Shown piece after piece: positions 33,791-42,003 of a stretch of DNA of 64,000 bases (positions are counted from its first letter, which is position 1; the number at the start of each line of letters is the position of its first letter). The notes under the pieces are model-generated. The model was not told the DNA's origin. It made no database searches and saw only the letters and a program-made list of their open reading frames with translations. The stretch is from JBKPNZ01 sp046732895 (GTDB taxonomy: Bacteria; Actinomycetota; Thermoleophilia; Solirubrobacterales; 70-9): positions 1-64,000 of the forward strand of contig JBKPNZ010000059.1 in assembly GCA_046732895.1 (NCBI GenBank). The letters are read 5' to 3'. The position numbers were made by a program, and so were the translations under genes.

Positions 33791-34324
33791 TCAGCTGGAC
33801 GCGCTCGCGTCCGCCGTCTCTGCTTCCACCTCGTCGAGCGCCTCGGCCATCGCCAGGAGCTCGGCGCCGACGCTCGCGATCAGCTCCGGGGTGAGGAACC
33901 CCTCGCCGATCGGGACGCCCCCGGCGTCGCGGACCGCGCGCTTCAACTCCCGGGCCCACACGTGCTCGATCAGCACGAACGCTGCAGCGCCCCCGGGGTC
34001 GAGCGAGGCCGCCATCGCCTCGATCTGCTCCCGCGAGAGCCCGAAGGCGTGATGCTCCCCCGCGTCGTCGGCCGGGGCGGGCTCCTCGTCACCCTCGAAC
34101 TCGAAGCCGAGCAGTGCCCCGACGATTCCACCGAGATCCTCGCCTTGATGGTCGAGCGCGAGGAGGTCGCCAGTCTCGGCGTCCTTGGCCACGAACAGCA
34201 GATCCAGGATCCGCAGCGTGTCCTCGTTCTCCAGCCGGGCCAGCTCCCCGATGATCTTGCCCTCGAACTCCGCGTTCGGCCCGAACGCGACCGCGATCAT
34301 CTGAACGGGTCCGATTTCGGCCAT
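33791..34324 (-). CDS. DUF6325/DUF1269-like protein
   Basis: 177 residues, ATG start. Opens with GPVQMIAVAFGPNAEFEGKI and has GALLGFEFEGDEEPA in the middle and AFVLIEHVWARELKRAVRDAGG in the second half, ending with an acidic Glu/Ala helix. This matches small actinobacterial proteins annotated DUF6325 (related to DUF1269) that often neighbour SHOCT proteins. No catalytic residues are evident. It lies 18 nt upstream of the small SHOCT gene and is presumably in the same operon. Confidence 0.65.
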   Translation of the reverse strand: MAEIGPVQMIAVAFGPNAEFEGKIIGELARLENEDTLRILDLLFVAKDAETGDLLALDHQGEDLGGIVGALLGFEFEGDEEPAPADDAGEHHAFGLSREQIEAMAASLDPGGAAAFVLIEHVWARELKRAVRDAGGVPIGEGFLTPELIASVGAELLAMAEALDEVEAETADASASS

Positions 34325-34414
34325 TCCGTACCTCCGGTCAGTCCGTCCTGCGATTGGCTACGTGCGGGGCGGGCGTCGTGCCCGGTCCCCGTGTCGTCCA
34401 CCCTAACCCCTCGG

Positions 34415-34420
34415 TACCGT
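34415..34420 (+). promoter_or_regulatory. -10-like hexamer of the MBL hydrolase gene
   Basis: TACCGT lies 10 nt before the ATG at 34431; no Shine-Dalgarno sequence is seen. Confidence 0.35.
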
Positions 34421-34430
34421 GGTCGCGGAT

Positions 34431-35180
34431 ATGGCAACGGGAGCGATCGCCTTCGGCGGGCACGCGACTGTGCTAGTCGAGCTCGACGGAACCCGGCTGG
34501 TCACCGACCCCCTCCTGCGCGGGCGGCTCTTCGTGCTGCGCCGCCACCACGGCTTCGACGCCGATGAGCTCGGCGTCCTCGACGCGGTCCTGCTCTCGCA
34601 CCTCCATCACGACCACCTGGACCTGCCGTCGATGCGCCGCCTCGGTCGTGCGACCCGGGTTGTGACGCCGCCGGGAGGCGCCGGCTTCATGCGCCGCCGC
34701 GGCTTCAGCGAAGCCGACGACCTCGCTCCGGGCGAGGCGACGACGATCGGCGCCCTGACGATTCGCGCCATCGAGGCGAACCACGAGGGCGGGCGCATAT
34801 TCGGCTGGGGCCCCGGCGACACGGTCGGCTACCTGATCGAGGGGAGCGCCCGCGTCTACTTCGCCGGGGACACGGACCTGTTCGACGGGATGACCGAGCT
34901 CGGGCCCGAGCTGGACGTCGCGCTGTTGCCGATCTGGGGCTGGGGACCGAGCCTCGGGGAGGGCCACTTGGACCCGGAGTCGGCCGCGGAAGCGGCGGCC
35001 ATGATCCGGCCTCGCATCGCCGTGCCCATTCACTGGGGCTCGCTCAGCCCGCCGTTCGCAAAGCGGTTCTGGCCATGGCTCTTCGAGCGCCCAGGGCGGC
35101 AGTTCGCGGAGGCGATGGCGCGGACGGCGCCCGAGGTCGAGGCCCGGGTGCTCGCCCCCGGGGAAACGCTTGATCTCTGA
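34431..35180 (+). CDS. MBL-fold metal-dependent hydrolase (UlaG/NAPE-PLD-like)
   Basis: 249 residues from the ATG at 34431. Metallo-beta-lactamase motif SHLHHDHLD (HxHxDH), a later metal Asp in YFAGDTDLF and the final His in VPIHWGSLSPPF. GGHATVLVELDGTRLVTDPL is the start characteristic of the UlaG/NAPE-PLD-like subgroup. Substrate unknown; phosphodiester or lactone hydrolysis is possible. Cytosolic. It lies just before rplY, which has its own promoter-like element. Confidence 0.88.
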   Translation: MATGAIAFGGHATVLVELDGTRLVTDPLLRGRLFVLRRHHGFDADELGVLDAVLLSHLHHDHLDLPSMRRLGRATRVVTPPGGAGFMRRRGFSEADDLAPGEATTIGALTIRAIEANHEGGRIFGWGPGDTVGYLIEGSARVYFAGDTDLFDGMTELGPELDVALLPIWGWGPSLGEGHLDPESAAEAAAMIRPRIAVPIHWGSLSPPFAKRFWPWLFERPGRQFAEAMARTAPEVEARVLAPGETLDL

Positions 35181-35190
35181 GGTATCCGGC

Positions 35191-35196
35191 TATCCT
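35191..35196 (+). promoter_or_regulatory. -10-like hexamer of rplY
   Basis: TATCCT lies 11 nt before the ATG at 35208; TTGATC at 35170-35175 (inside the upstream gene's end) is a possible -35 with a 15-nt spacer. Confidence 0.45.
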
Positions 35197-35207
35197 GCTT
35201 GGCCGCG

Positions 35208-35930
35208 ATGGCTTCGGATCGAGCGACACTCAAGGTCGAGCCGCGCGAGTCCTTCGGCTCGCGCAACTCACGCCGCCTGCGGCGCGATGGGCTCGTGCCC
35301 GGCGTCGTCTACGGCGGTGGCTCGCAGACGCGTGCGTTCCAGGTCCCCGAGCGTGCCGCCCGCAATGCCCTGGCTCACGGCGGCGCCCTCATCGACGTCG
35401 AGCTCGACGGCAAGGCGACCCCGGTCGTCGTCAAGGACGAGCAGCGCCACCCCGTTCGTGGGGAGCTCATCCATCTTGATCTGCTCGAGGTGAAGCTCGA
35501 TGAGGCGATCGAGGCTGACGTTGCCATTGAGCTCCTGGGCTCCGAGGACGCCCCGGGCGTGAAGGAGGGCGGCGTGCTCGAGCATGTGACCCACCAGATC
35601 ACGATCGAGGCGCTGCCGACTTCGATCCCCGACTCGATCGCGGCCGACGTCTCCGGCATGGAGATCGGCGACACACTGCAGCTGAGCGCGGTGGTGGCGC
35701 CGGAGGGCGTCGAGTTCGCCCTCGGCGAGGGCGTCGACCCCGACGAGGTCACGATCGCGACCCTCTCGCCGCCGCGCGTCGAGGAGGAGCCGGAGCCCGA
35801 GCTCGAAGAGGAGGCCGAGCTGGTCGGCGAGGAGGGCGAGGTGCCCGAGGGCGAGGAAGCCCCAGCCGCCGAGGGCGAGGCCCCTGCCGAGGGCGCGGGC
35901 GAAGGCGACTCCGAGTCCGAAGGGGAGTAA
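35208..35930 (+). CDS. rplY: 50S ribosomal protein L25/general stress protein Ctc
   Basis: 240 residues from the ATG at 35208. Binds 5S rRNA in the large subunit. The L25 domain covers about residues 1-95 (RESFGSRNSRRLRRDGLVPG; HPVRGELIHLDLLEV) and the TL5/CTC C-terminal domain follows to about 185. The last 50 residues are an extremely acidic Glu/Ala/Pro tail, as in other long CTC proteins. Directly followed by pth (3-nt gap), the ancient ctc-pth pair. Confidence 0.95.
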   Translation: MASDRATLKVEPRESFGSRNSRRLRRDGLVPGVVYGGGSQTRAFQVPERAARNALAHGGALIDVELDGKATPVVVKDEQRHPVRGELIHLDLLEVKLDEAIEADVAIELLGSEDAPGVKEGGVLEHVTHQITIEALPTSIPDSIAADVSGMEIGDTLQLSAVVAPEGVEFALGEGVDPDEVTIATLSPPRVEEEPEPELEEEAELVGEEGEVPEGEEAPAAEGEAPAEGAGEGDSESEGE

Positions 35931-35933
35931 CCC

Positions 35934-36569
35934 TTGGGCCTCTTCCGGCGCCGCGGCGCCGGCTCGGCGGCCGCCACCGCTTCCGGGAGGGCGGATGTGC
36001 TCATCGTCGGTCTCGGGAATCCGGGGCGCGAATACACGGCGTCCCGGCACAACCTCGGCTTCGAGGTCGCGAGCCTGCTGTCGTCGCGGTGGGAGCTGCC
36101 GAAGGCGAAGGAGCGTTTCCGTGGGCTGATCGCTGAGGGGCGCATCCGTCCCGGCGGCCCGCGAGTCGCGATCCTGCTCCCGCAGACGTTCATGAACGAG
36201 TCCGGCACGTCGGTGGGGCCCGCGCGGGGAGAGCTCCGCGTGCCTCTCGAGAACGTGGTCGTCGTTCATGACGAGATCGATCTGCCCTTCGGCGAGGTGC
36301 GGGCGAAGCTCGGCGGCGGGGTTGCCGGCCACAACGGCCTGCGCAGCCTGAAGCAGGGCTTGGGCTCGCCGGATTTCTGGCGCGTTCGCGCCGGCGTCGG
36401 TCGGCCCGACTCAACGGACCCCGAGATCGTTTCGGCGTACGTCCTGGGGCGCTTCCGTGAGCCCGACCGCGAGGTTCGCGAGTTGATTGAGCGGGCCGCG
36501 GACGAGACGGAGCGGCTCGTGGAGAGGATCCACGAGGAGACCGAGGACCCGCTCGAGATCATGGATTGA
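35934..36569 (+). CDS. pth: Peptidyl-tRNA hydrolase
   Basis: 211 residues from the TTG at 35934 (GGGGAG 8 nt upstream). Alternatively a GTG at 35997, with GGGAGG upstream, gives 190 residues and the usual family length. It frees tRNA from peptidyl-tRNA in the cytosol. Motifs: LIVGLGNPGREY, SRHNLGFEV with the catalytic His, LPQTFMNESG, VVHDEIDLP and GGGVAGHNGLRSL. The Arg-rich N-terminal extension is the only oddity. The stop shares a base with the next ATG (TGATG). Confidence 0.95.
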   Translation: MGLFRRRGAGSAAATASGRADVLIVGLGNPGREYTASRHNLGFEVASLLSSRWELPKAKERFRGLIAEGRIRPGGPRVAILLPQTFMNESGTSVGPARGELRVPLENVVVVHDEIDLPFGEVRAKLGGGVAGHNGLRSLKQGLGSPDFWRVRAGVGRPDSTDPEIVSAYVLGRFREPDREVRELIERAADETERLVERIHEETEDPLEIMD

Positions 36570-37300
36570 TGGCAGCCCTGACCACCTATGCGCTGGGCGG
36601 CGAGCCGACGGACGTACCGGAGCACGTTGCCCTCATCCGCCTTGACCGGCCCGATGCTCGCAATGCGATCAACACGCAGATGCTCGAGGAGCTGCTCGGC
36701 CATCTGGCCACGGCGCGCGACGACGAGGCGGTTCGAGTGGTCGTCGTCTCGTCCTCCGATCACATGGGATTGTCGGCGGGCGCCGACGTGCGCGAGGAGC
36801 TCGATGAGTCGGGCCGCCTGCGGCGGATGGAGCTCTGGGCGCGCTTCTACGACGAGCTGACCGGCTTCCCCAAGCCGACCGTCGCCGCCTGCCATGGCGC
36901 GTGCGTCGGCGGCGGGGCCGAGATCGCGGTGGCCTGCGATTTGCGCATCGGCGGATCGAACCTGCGCCTCCGGTTCCCAGGCGGGGCGCTTGGCGTCCCC
37001 GTGGGCCCGGCGCGCCTCGTGACGCTGTGCGGCCTCTCGGTGGCGAAGTACATGCTCCTGACCGCCAAGGAGGCGGACGCCGGGATGGCCCTCCGCTGGG
37101 GGCTCGTCCACAAGGTGGCGCCTGCCGCGGCGACGGAGGACGCCGCGTTGCAGCTCGCGGCCCAGGTCGCCGAGCATCCGCCGGAGGCGCTTGCGCGCCT
37201 GAAGCGGATGCTCCACGAATGGGACGGAGTCGTCGAGCGCACCGCTACGGAGGGCCAGGGGCAGGTCGAGTGGCAGCGCTCGGGGCCGGGGCTGCCGTAG
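36569..37300 (+). CDS. Enoyl-CoA hydratase/isomerase family protein
   Basis: 243 residues from the ATG at 36569. Crotonase fold: VALIRLDRPDARNAI, the oxyanion-hole motif GLSAGADV, and ACHGACVGGGAEIAVACDLRI with the first catalytic Glu. The second hydratase Glu (normally in a PEI/PEV motif) is replaced: FPGGALGVPVGPARL. Simple hydration of enoyl-CoA is therefore doubtful; isomerase, decarboxylase or thioesterase chemistry is possible. Overlaps pth by one base and is probably co-translated with it, although no functional link is evident. Confidence 0.82.
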   Translation: MAALTTYALGGEPTDVPEHVALIRLDRPDARNAINTQMLEELLGHLATARDDEAVRVVVVSSSDHMGLSAGADVREELDESGRLRRMELWARFYDELTGFPKPTVAACHGACVGGGAEIAVACDLRIGGSNLRLRFPGGALGVPVGPARLVTLCGLSVAKYMLLTAKEADAGMALRWGLVHKVAPAAATEDAALQLAAQVAEHPPEALARLKRMLHEWDGVVERTATEGQGQVEWQRSGPGLP

Positions 37301-37470
37301 AGCGACCGAGGAGTGGCTCGCACTGAGGAGTGGCCCGCGCCGCGGGCTGCTTCAAACGGGCCTGTAGGGGGCGACTGGGGGCTCATGGCTCTTCCGTCCG
37401 CTATTTCGTCGCAACGTCCATGACCCCCATCCCCGTGCCCCCGTCGGCACGTCTGACCGCCAGTCGCGGC

Positions 37471-38466
37471 TCAGGCTGCGGCTTGCGCGGCGCTTGCCGC
37501 CAGCTGCCCGCAGGCTGCGTCGATGTCCCGCCCGCGAGTAAGCCGCACCGTGGCGCGGAGGCCACGCTCCTCCAGAACGGCGCGGAACGCGTCGATGGCT
37601 CGGCGGCTCGAGCCCTCGAACCCGGACCCAGTCGGGTTGTAGGGGATGAGGTTGAGCTTGTAGACACGGGGGTCGAGCAGGCCGGCGAGCCCTCGAGCGT
37701 GCACGGGCTGGTCGTTGACGCCGGCGAGCATCACGTACTCCACGAACACCATGCGCCGGCGCTTGGCGTGGTGGCGCTCGCAGGCGGCAAGGACCTCGGC
37801 CAGGGGATAGCGGTCGTTCACCGGCATGAGCTCCGATCGCAGCGGGTCGTCGGGTGCATGGAGCGAGAGCGCCAGGCGCACGGGCATGGCGCTGTCGGTC
37901 AGGCGTTCGATGCCGGGCACCCAGCCAACGGTGGAGATGGCGGTGCGGCGATGAGTGACGCCAAGGTCGGGAAGGCGCTCGCAGGCGCCGAGTACGTTCT
38001 CGAGGTTCATCATCGGCTCGCCCATCCCCATGAACACGCAGTGGTTGATCGCCTCGGTCCGGCGGAAGTGAAGCGCCTGGTCGAGGATCTCGGCGGCCGT
38101 GAGGTTGCGCCCGAACCGCATCCGCCCGGTGGCGCAGAAGGAGCAGGTCAGCGGGCAGCCCGACTGTGACGAGAGGCAGATCGAGCGCCGGCCGTCGCGG
38201 TATCGCATGAGCACGGCCTCGACCGGGCGGCCGTCCGTGGTCGCAAACAGCGCCTTCACGGTTCCGTCCGCCGAGCGGACTTCCCGCTCGAGCGTCAGGG
38301 TGGAGTAGGGCACGCGCTCGGCGAGCTCGTCCCTGAGCGGAGCGGGAACGTTCGTCATCTGCTGATAGCCGGATGCACCCCGCGCGGCCCACTCCCAGAC
38401 CTGCTCGTACCGGTACGAGGGCTCTCCCTGCTCAGCCAGCGTGCGCTCCAGCAATGCGAGATCCAC
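37471..38466 (-). CDS. rlmN: 23S rRNA / tRNA adenine-C2 methyltransferase
   Basis: 331 residues from the GTG at 38466; the longer frame is antisense to mfd. RlmN is a radical-SAM enzyme that methylates A2503 of 23S rRNA and some tRNAs. The cluster motif is CPLTCSFCATG (CxxxCxxC) with MGMGEPMMNL downstream. The conserved C-terminal catalytic Cys lies in RGRDIDAACGQLA and the second in LSSQSGCPLTC. It is transcribed away from mfd and is the only core gene in this block on the minus strand. Confidence 0.95.
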   Translation of the reverse strand: MDLALLERTLAEQGEPSYRYEQVWEWAARGASGYQQMTNVPAPLRDELAERVPYSTLTLEREVRSADGTVKALFATTDGRPVEAVLMRYRDGRRSICLSSQSGCPLTCSFCATGRMRFGRNLTAAEILDQALHFRRTEAINHCVFMGMGEPMMNLENVLGACERLPDLGVTHRRTAISTVGWVPGIERLTDSAMPVRLALSLHAPDDPLRSELMPVNDRYPLAEVLAACERHHAKRRRMVFVEYVMLAGVNDQPVHARGLAGLLDPRVYKLNLIPYNPTGSGFEGSSRRAIDAFRAVLEERGLRATVRLTRGRDIDAACGQLAASAAQAAA

Positions 38467-38597
38467 ACCCAGATCGTCCCAAAACGCGCCGAACGTGCGA
38501 AGGGACCGGCTATAGGGGGCACGAACGCACGTTGGGCGGGCGGTGGGGTGGCGTTCGTAGAATCGGGAGGTCGCGTGCCTATAGCGCGCGGCGACGG

Positions 38598-38621
38598 CCG
38601 GACCCGGGTGTCCGGTTTCTT
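38598..38621 (+). other. Hairpin with T-rich tail in mfd leader
   Basis: CCGGAC (38598-38603) pairs with GTCCGG (38610-38615), a 6-nt loop between, followed by TTTCTT. It sits 9 nt before the mfd ATG and no + strand gene ends upstream, so it may be a leader attenuator or simply a pause site. Confidence 0.35.
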
Positions 38622-38629
38622 CACGTGCA

Positions 38630-41600
38630 ATGTCACTGCGTGCCCTTCTCGACATAGCCGCCTCCGATGAGCGCCTCCTGGGGCTCGGCGCGGCCGCGCG
38701 CGAGGGCCGGGCCGAGGCAAAGGTCTCGCCCTCGCTGCGCCCGTACCTGCTCGCGGCCCTCCTCGACCACCCAGGCGCGCTGGGCGAGCGCCCGGCGCTC
38801 GTCGTCGCTGCCGACGACATCGGCGCGCGCGACCTCGCTCGTGAGCTCGGCGCCTATCTGGCTCCCCGCCGCGTCCGCTATTACCCCTCGCGAGGCACCG
38901 GCTACTCCTCGCACGTGGCGCCGCCGGCGCACCTCGTCGGCCTTCGGATCGCGGCCCTCGATGCGCTCACCGAGTGGGAGGAGGGCGTCGAGCCGCCCGT
39001 CGTCGTCGCGAGCGCGGTGGCCCTGGCCGAGGCCGTTCCCGACGCGTCACTGCGGCCGGGCGGCTTCACGCTTCACCGCGGTGAGCAGGTGGACCTCGGC
39101 GATGTCGCCGAGTTGCTGGTCGAGGCCGGCTACGAACGCGTCGATCAGGTCGAGGATCGCGGCCAGTTCTCGGTACGCGGCGACATCCTGGATGTGTTTC
39201 CGGCGACGGAGGAGCGGGCGGCGCGCTTCGAGCTCTTCGGCGACGAGATCGAGCAGATCAGGTGGTTCTCGACCTTCACGCAGCGCTCGCTGGGCGACTC
39301 CGACGAGGTCGAGCTGGCGCCCGCCGCCGAGCTCGCGGTGGAGCATCGTGAGCTGGCCGAGGCCGCCTTGGAGGGGGATGACGAGCGGCCGGACCTCACG
39401 GATCTCCTGCCGCTCGACGCCCTGCGCGCGCCGCTCGACCTGCTTCCGGAGCCGACCGCCGTCGTCCTGGCCTCCGCCTCCGAGATCGAGCCTGCGCTGC
39501 GGGACCACTGGGAGGACGTCACCACCGCGATGCACGCGGAAGACGCCAGGCGCCTGTACGTCGAGGTCTCGGAGCCGCTGCGGACCCGTGCGTCGCTCGC
39601 CCTTGCGGGAACCGGGGACGAGACCGAGCCCGACGAGCGCGTCTTCCGCAGCCAGGTGCCGACGTCGCCCGCGCGCAGCATCGGCGAGGCCGAGGCCCAG
39701 CTCGAGAGCGAGGTGCGCTCGGGCTACCGGGTCGTCGTCTGCTTCGACCATCGTGGTGAAGCCGAGCGCGCCCGCTACAACCTCGCCCGCGTCGACGCGC
39801 CGTTCCTGGGCGAGGCGCTCGCGCCCGATGCCCCGGCGGGCGTGCGGCTGGCCGAGGCGCGCGTGGGCGACGGTTTCCTCTCGCCTGAGCTGCGGCTGGC
39901 GGTTATTCCCTTCCGCAGGCTCGTGCATCGCCGACGGGCGGCCGCACCGCCGAGCGCCCGGGGCCGGATGGCTGCGGCCGTCGACCTTCGCGTGGGCGAC
40001 TACGTCGTGCACGAGGACCACGGCGTGGCGCGGTTCGCGGGCTTCGAGACGAAGACCGTCGGCGGTGTCACGCGCGACTACCTCGAGCTCGAGTACCGGG
40101 GCGAGGACCGCGTCTTCGCGCCCACGGACCAGCTTGCGAAGATCACTCGGTACGTCGGGGCCGGCGGCGAGCCGCAGCTCTCGGCTCTGGGCTCGAAGCG
40201 CTGGGATGCGATCAAGGCGCGGGCGCGTCGCGCCGCCCAGGTGCTTGCGGGCGAACTGCTCAACCTCTACGCGGAGCGCCGCGCCCGCCGCGGCCATGCT
40301 TTTTCGCCCGACGGCGAATGGGAGCTCGAGCTCGCGCGCAGCTTCCCGTACCGCGAGACCGCCGATCAGCTGGACGCGATCGAGGCCGTGAACGGCGACA
40401 TGGAGGCGGAGCTCCCGATGGACCGGCTCATCTGCGGCGACGTCGGTTACGGCAAGACGGAGGTCGCGATGCGGGCCGCCTTGAAGGCCGTCGCCGACCA
40501 GAAACAGGTGCTGATGCTGGTTCCGACCACCATCCTCGCCCAGCAACACCTCGGCACCTTCAGGGAGCGGCTCCGCGACTTCCCGGTCGAGGTCGAGATG
40601 GTTTCGCGGCTGCGCAAGCCGGCTGAGGTTCGCGAGATTCTGTCGCGTTACGCCGACGGCAAGGTCGACATCCTGATCGGCACGCACAGGCTGCTCTCGC
40701 GCGACGTGCGGGCGCCCGAGCTCGGATTGGTGATCGTGGACGAGGAGCAGCGCTTCGGCGTGCGCCAGAAGGAGCTTCTCCGGCAGCTGAAGCTGCGGGT
40801 AGACGTGCTCTCGCTGTCGGCCACGCCGATTCCGCGCACCCTTCAGATGAGCCTCGCGGGGCTGCGCGACATCTCGGTGATCGAGACGCCGCCTGAGGGC
40901 CGGCGGCCGATCCGGACCTACGTCGGGCCCTTTGACGAGGAGCTCGTGCGCCGTGCGCTCGAGCGCGAGACGGGACGTGGGGGACAGACGTTCTTCCTCC
41001 ACAACCGGATCGAGACGCTGCACGAGATGGCGGAGCGGCTTCGCGCGCTCTGCCCGGGGGTTCGCTTCGCCGAGGCCCACGGCCAGATGGACGAGGGAGA
41101 GCTCGAGGCGACCATGCTCACGTTCCTGCGCGGCGATGCGGACTGCCTGGTCGCGACGACGATCATCGAGTCGGGTCTGGACATCCCGCAGGCCAACACG
41201 CTGATCGTCGAGCGCGCCGACCAGCTCGGCCTTGCGCAGGCCTACCAGATCCGCGGCCGGGTGGGACGTGCCCGCGAGCGCGCCTACGCCTACCTCCTCT
41301 ACCCCTCCGTCGAGGCGCTGACGGGCGAGGCGGCGGCACGGTTGACCACGCTCTCCGACCACACCGAGCTCGGCTCGGGCTTCGCGATCGCGATGCGCGA
41401 TCTCGAGCTGCGCGGCGCGGGGGACCTGCTGGGGGACGAACAGTCGGGTCATGTCGCCGCGGTCGGCTTCGAGCTCTACGTGGCGCTGCTGGATGAGGCG
41501 GTCGAGCAGCTTCAGGCCGGCGACGGCGCAGCTCCCGCGGAGGAGCGGGTTCGCCTCGACGTCGACGTGGACGCCTACCTGCCCCCCGACTACGTCCCGT

Positions 41601-41992
41601 TCGAGGCGGCGAAGATCGATGTGCACCGGCGGATCGCAGCGGCACGGGAGCCGGGTGAGCTGCGCGCCCTGCGTGCCGAGCTTCGCGACCGCTTCGGCCC
41701 GCCGCCGCAGTCCGTCACGAACCTGCTGGAGCTGCAGCGCGCGAGGATCGAGCTGGGGAAGGCCGGTGCGCGTATCGTCGAGTTCCGCGGCGGTCGGCTC
41801 TCGGCGACCCCCCTTGATCTCGACGCGGGGGCCGTCGGCCGCCTGCGCGAGCAGATCCCGGAGGCCATGTACGAGTCCCGCACCAAGACGCTGTCGGTTC
41901 GCGTACCGGACGAGCCGGCCGACCGGCTCGCGGCGGTCCTGGGGCTGGCGGAGGCGCTCGGAGCGGCGATGGCCGATCTCGCACCTGTGTAG
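38630..41992 (+). CDS. mfd: Transcription-repair coupling factor
   Basis: 1120 residues. Mfd removes stalled RNA polymerase and recruits UvrAB. Domain order: UvrB-homology module (about 1-330), RNA-polymerase-interacting CarD-like domain (about 447-507; VGDYVVHEDHGVARFAGFE), helicase domain with Walker A ICGDVGYGKTEVAMRAA (about 600) and the DEEQ box VIVDEEQRFGV (about 702), TRG motif region and C-terminal TRCF domain. Slightly shorter than E. coli Mfd (1148). Followed 11 nt later by the parvulin gene. Confidence 0.97.
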   Translation: MSLRALLDIAASDERLLGLGAAAREGRAEAKVSPSLRPYLLAALLDHPGALGERPALVVAADDIGARDLARELGAYLAPRRVRYYPSRGTGYSSHVAPPAHLVGLRIAALDALTEWEEGVEPPVVVASAVALAEAVPDASLRPGGFTLHRGEQVDLGDVAELLVEAGYERVDQVEDRGQFSVRGDILDVFPATEERAARFELFGDEIEQIRWFSTFTQRSLGDSDEVELAPAAELAVEHRELAEAALEGDDERPDLTDLLPLDALRAPLDLLPEPTAVVLASASEIEPALRDHWEDVTTAMHAEDARRLYVEVSEPLRTRASLALAGTGDETEPDERVFRSQVPTSPARSIGEAEAQLESEVRSGYRVVVCFDHRGEAERARYNLARVDAPFLGEALAPDAPAGVRLAEARVGDGFLSPELRLAVIPFRRLVHRRRAAAPPSARGRMAAAVDLRVGDYVVHEDHGVARFAGFETKTVGGVTRDYLELEYRGEDRVFAPTDQLAKITRYVGAGGEPQLSALGSKRWDAIKARARRAAQVLAGELLNLYAERRARRGHAFSPDGEWELELARSFPYRETADQLDAIEAVNGDMEAELPMDRLICGDVGYGKTEVAMRAALKAVADQKQVLMLVPTTILAQQHLGTFRERLRDFPVEVEMVSRLRKPAEVREILSRYADGKVDILIGTHRLLSRDVRAPELGLVIVDEEQRFGVRQKELLRQLKLRVDVLSLSATPIPRTLQMSLAGLRDISVIETPPEGRRPIRTYVGPFDEELVRRALERETGRGGQTFFLHNRIETLHEMAERLRALCPGVRFAEAHGQMDEGELEATMLTFLRGDADCLVATTIIESGLDIPQANTLIVERADQLGLAQAYQIRGRVGRARERAYAYLLYPSVEALTGEAAARLTTLSDHTELGSGFAIAMRDLELRGAGDLLGDEQSGHVAAVGFELYVALLDEAVEQLQAGDGAAPAEERVRLDVDVDAYLPPDYVPFEAAKIDVHRRIAAAREPGELRALRAELRDRFGPPPQSVTNLLELQRARIELGKAGARIVEFRGGRLSATPLDLDAGAVGRLREQIPEAMYESRTKTLSVRVPDEPADRLAAVLGLAEALGAAMADLAPV

Positions 41993-41995
41993 ATT
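41990..41995 (+). promoter_or_regulatory. -10-like hexamer of the PPIase gene
   Basis: TAGATT overlaps the mfd stop codon and lies 8 nt before the GTG at 42004, with no ribosome-binding site. It suggests an internal, leaderless promoter. Confidence 0.4.
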
Positions 41996-42003
41996 CCCCG
42001 GCC

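Noticed and set aside
37308..37334. Direct repeat GAGGAGTGGC at 37308 and 37325
   Set aside because: Only two short copies between rlmN and the crotonase gene; no mobile-element features around them.
39047..41626. 859-codon minus-strand frame
   Set aside because: Antisense shadow of mfd, which has full motifs.
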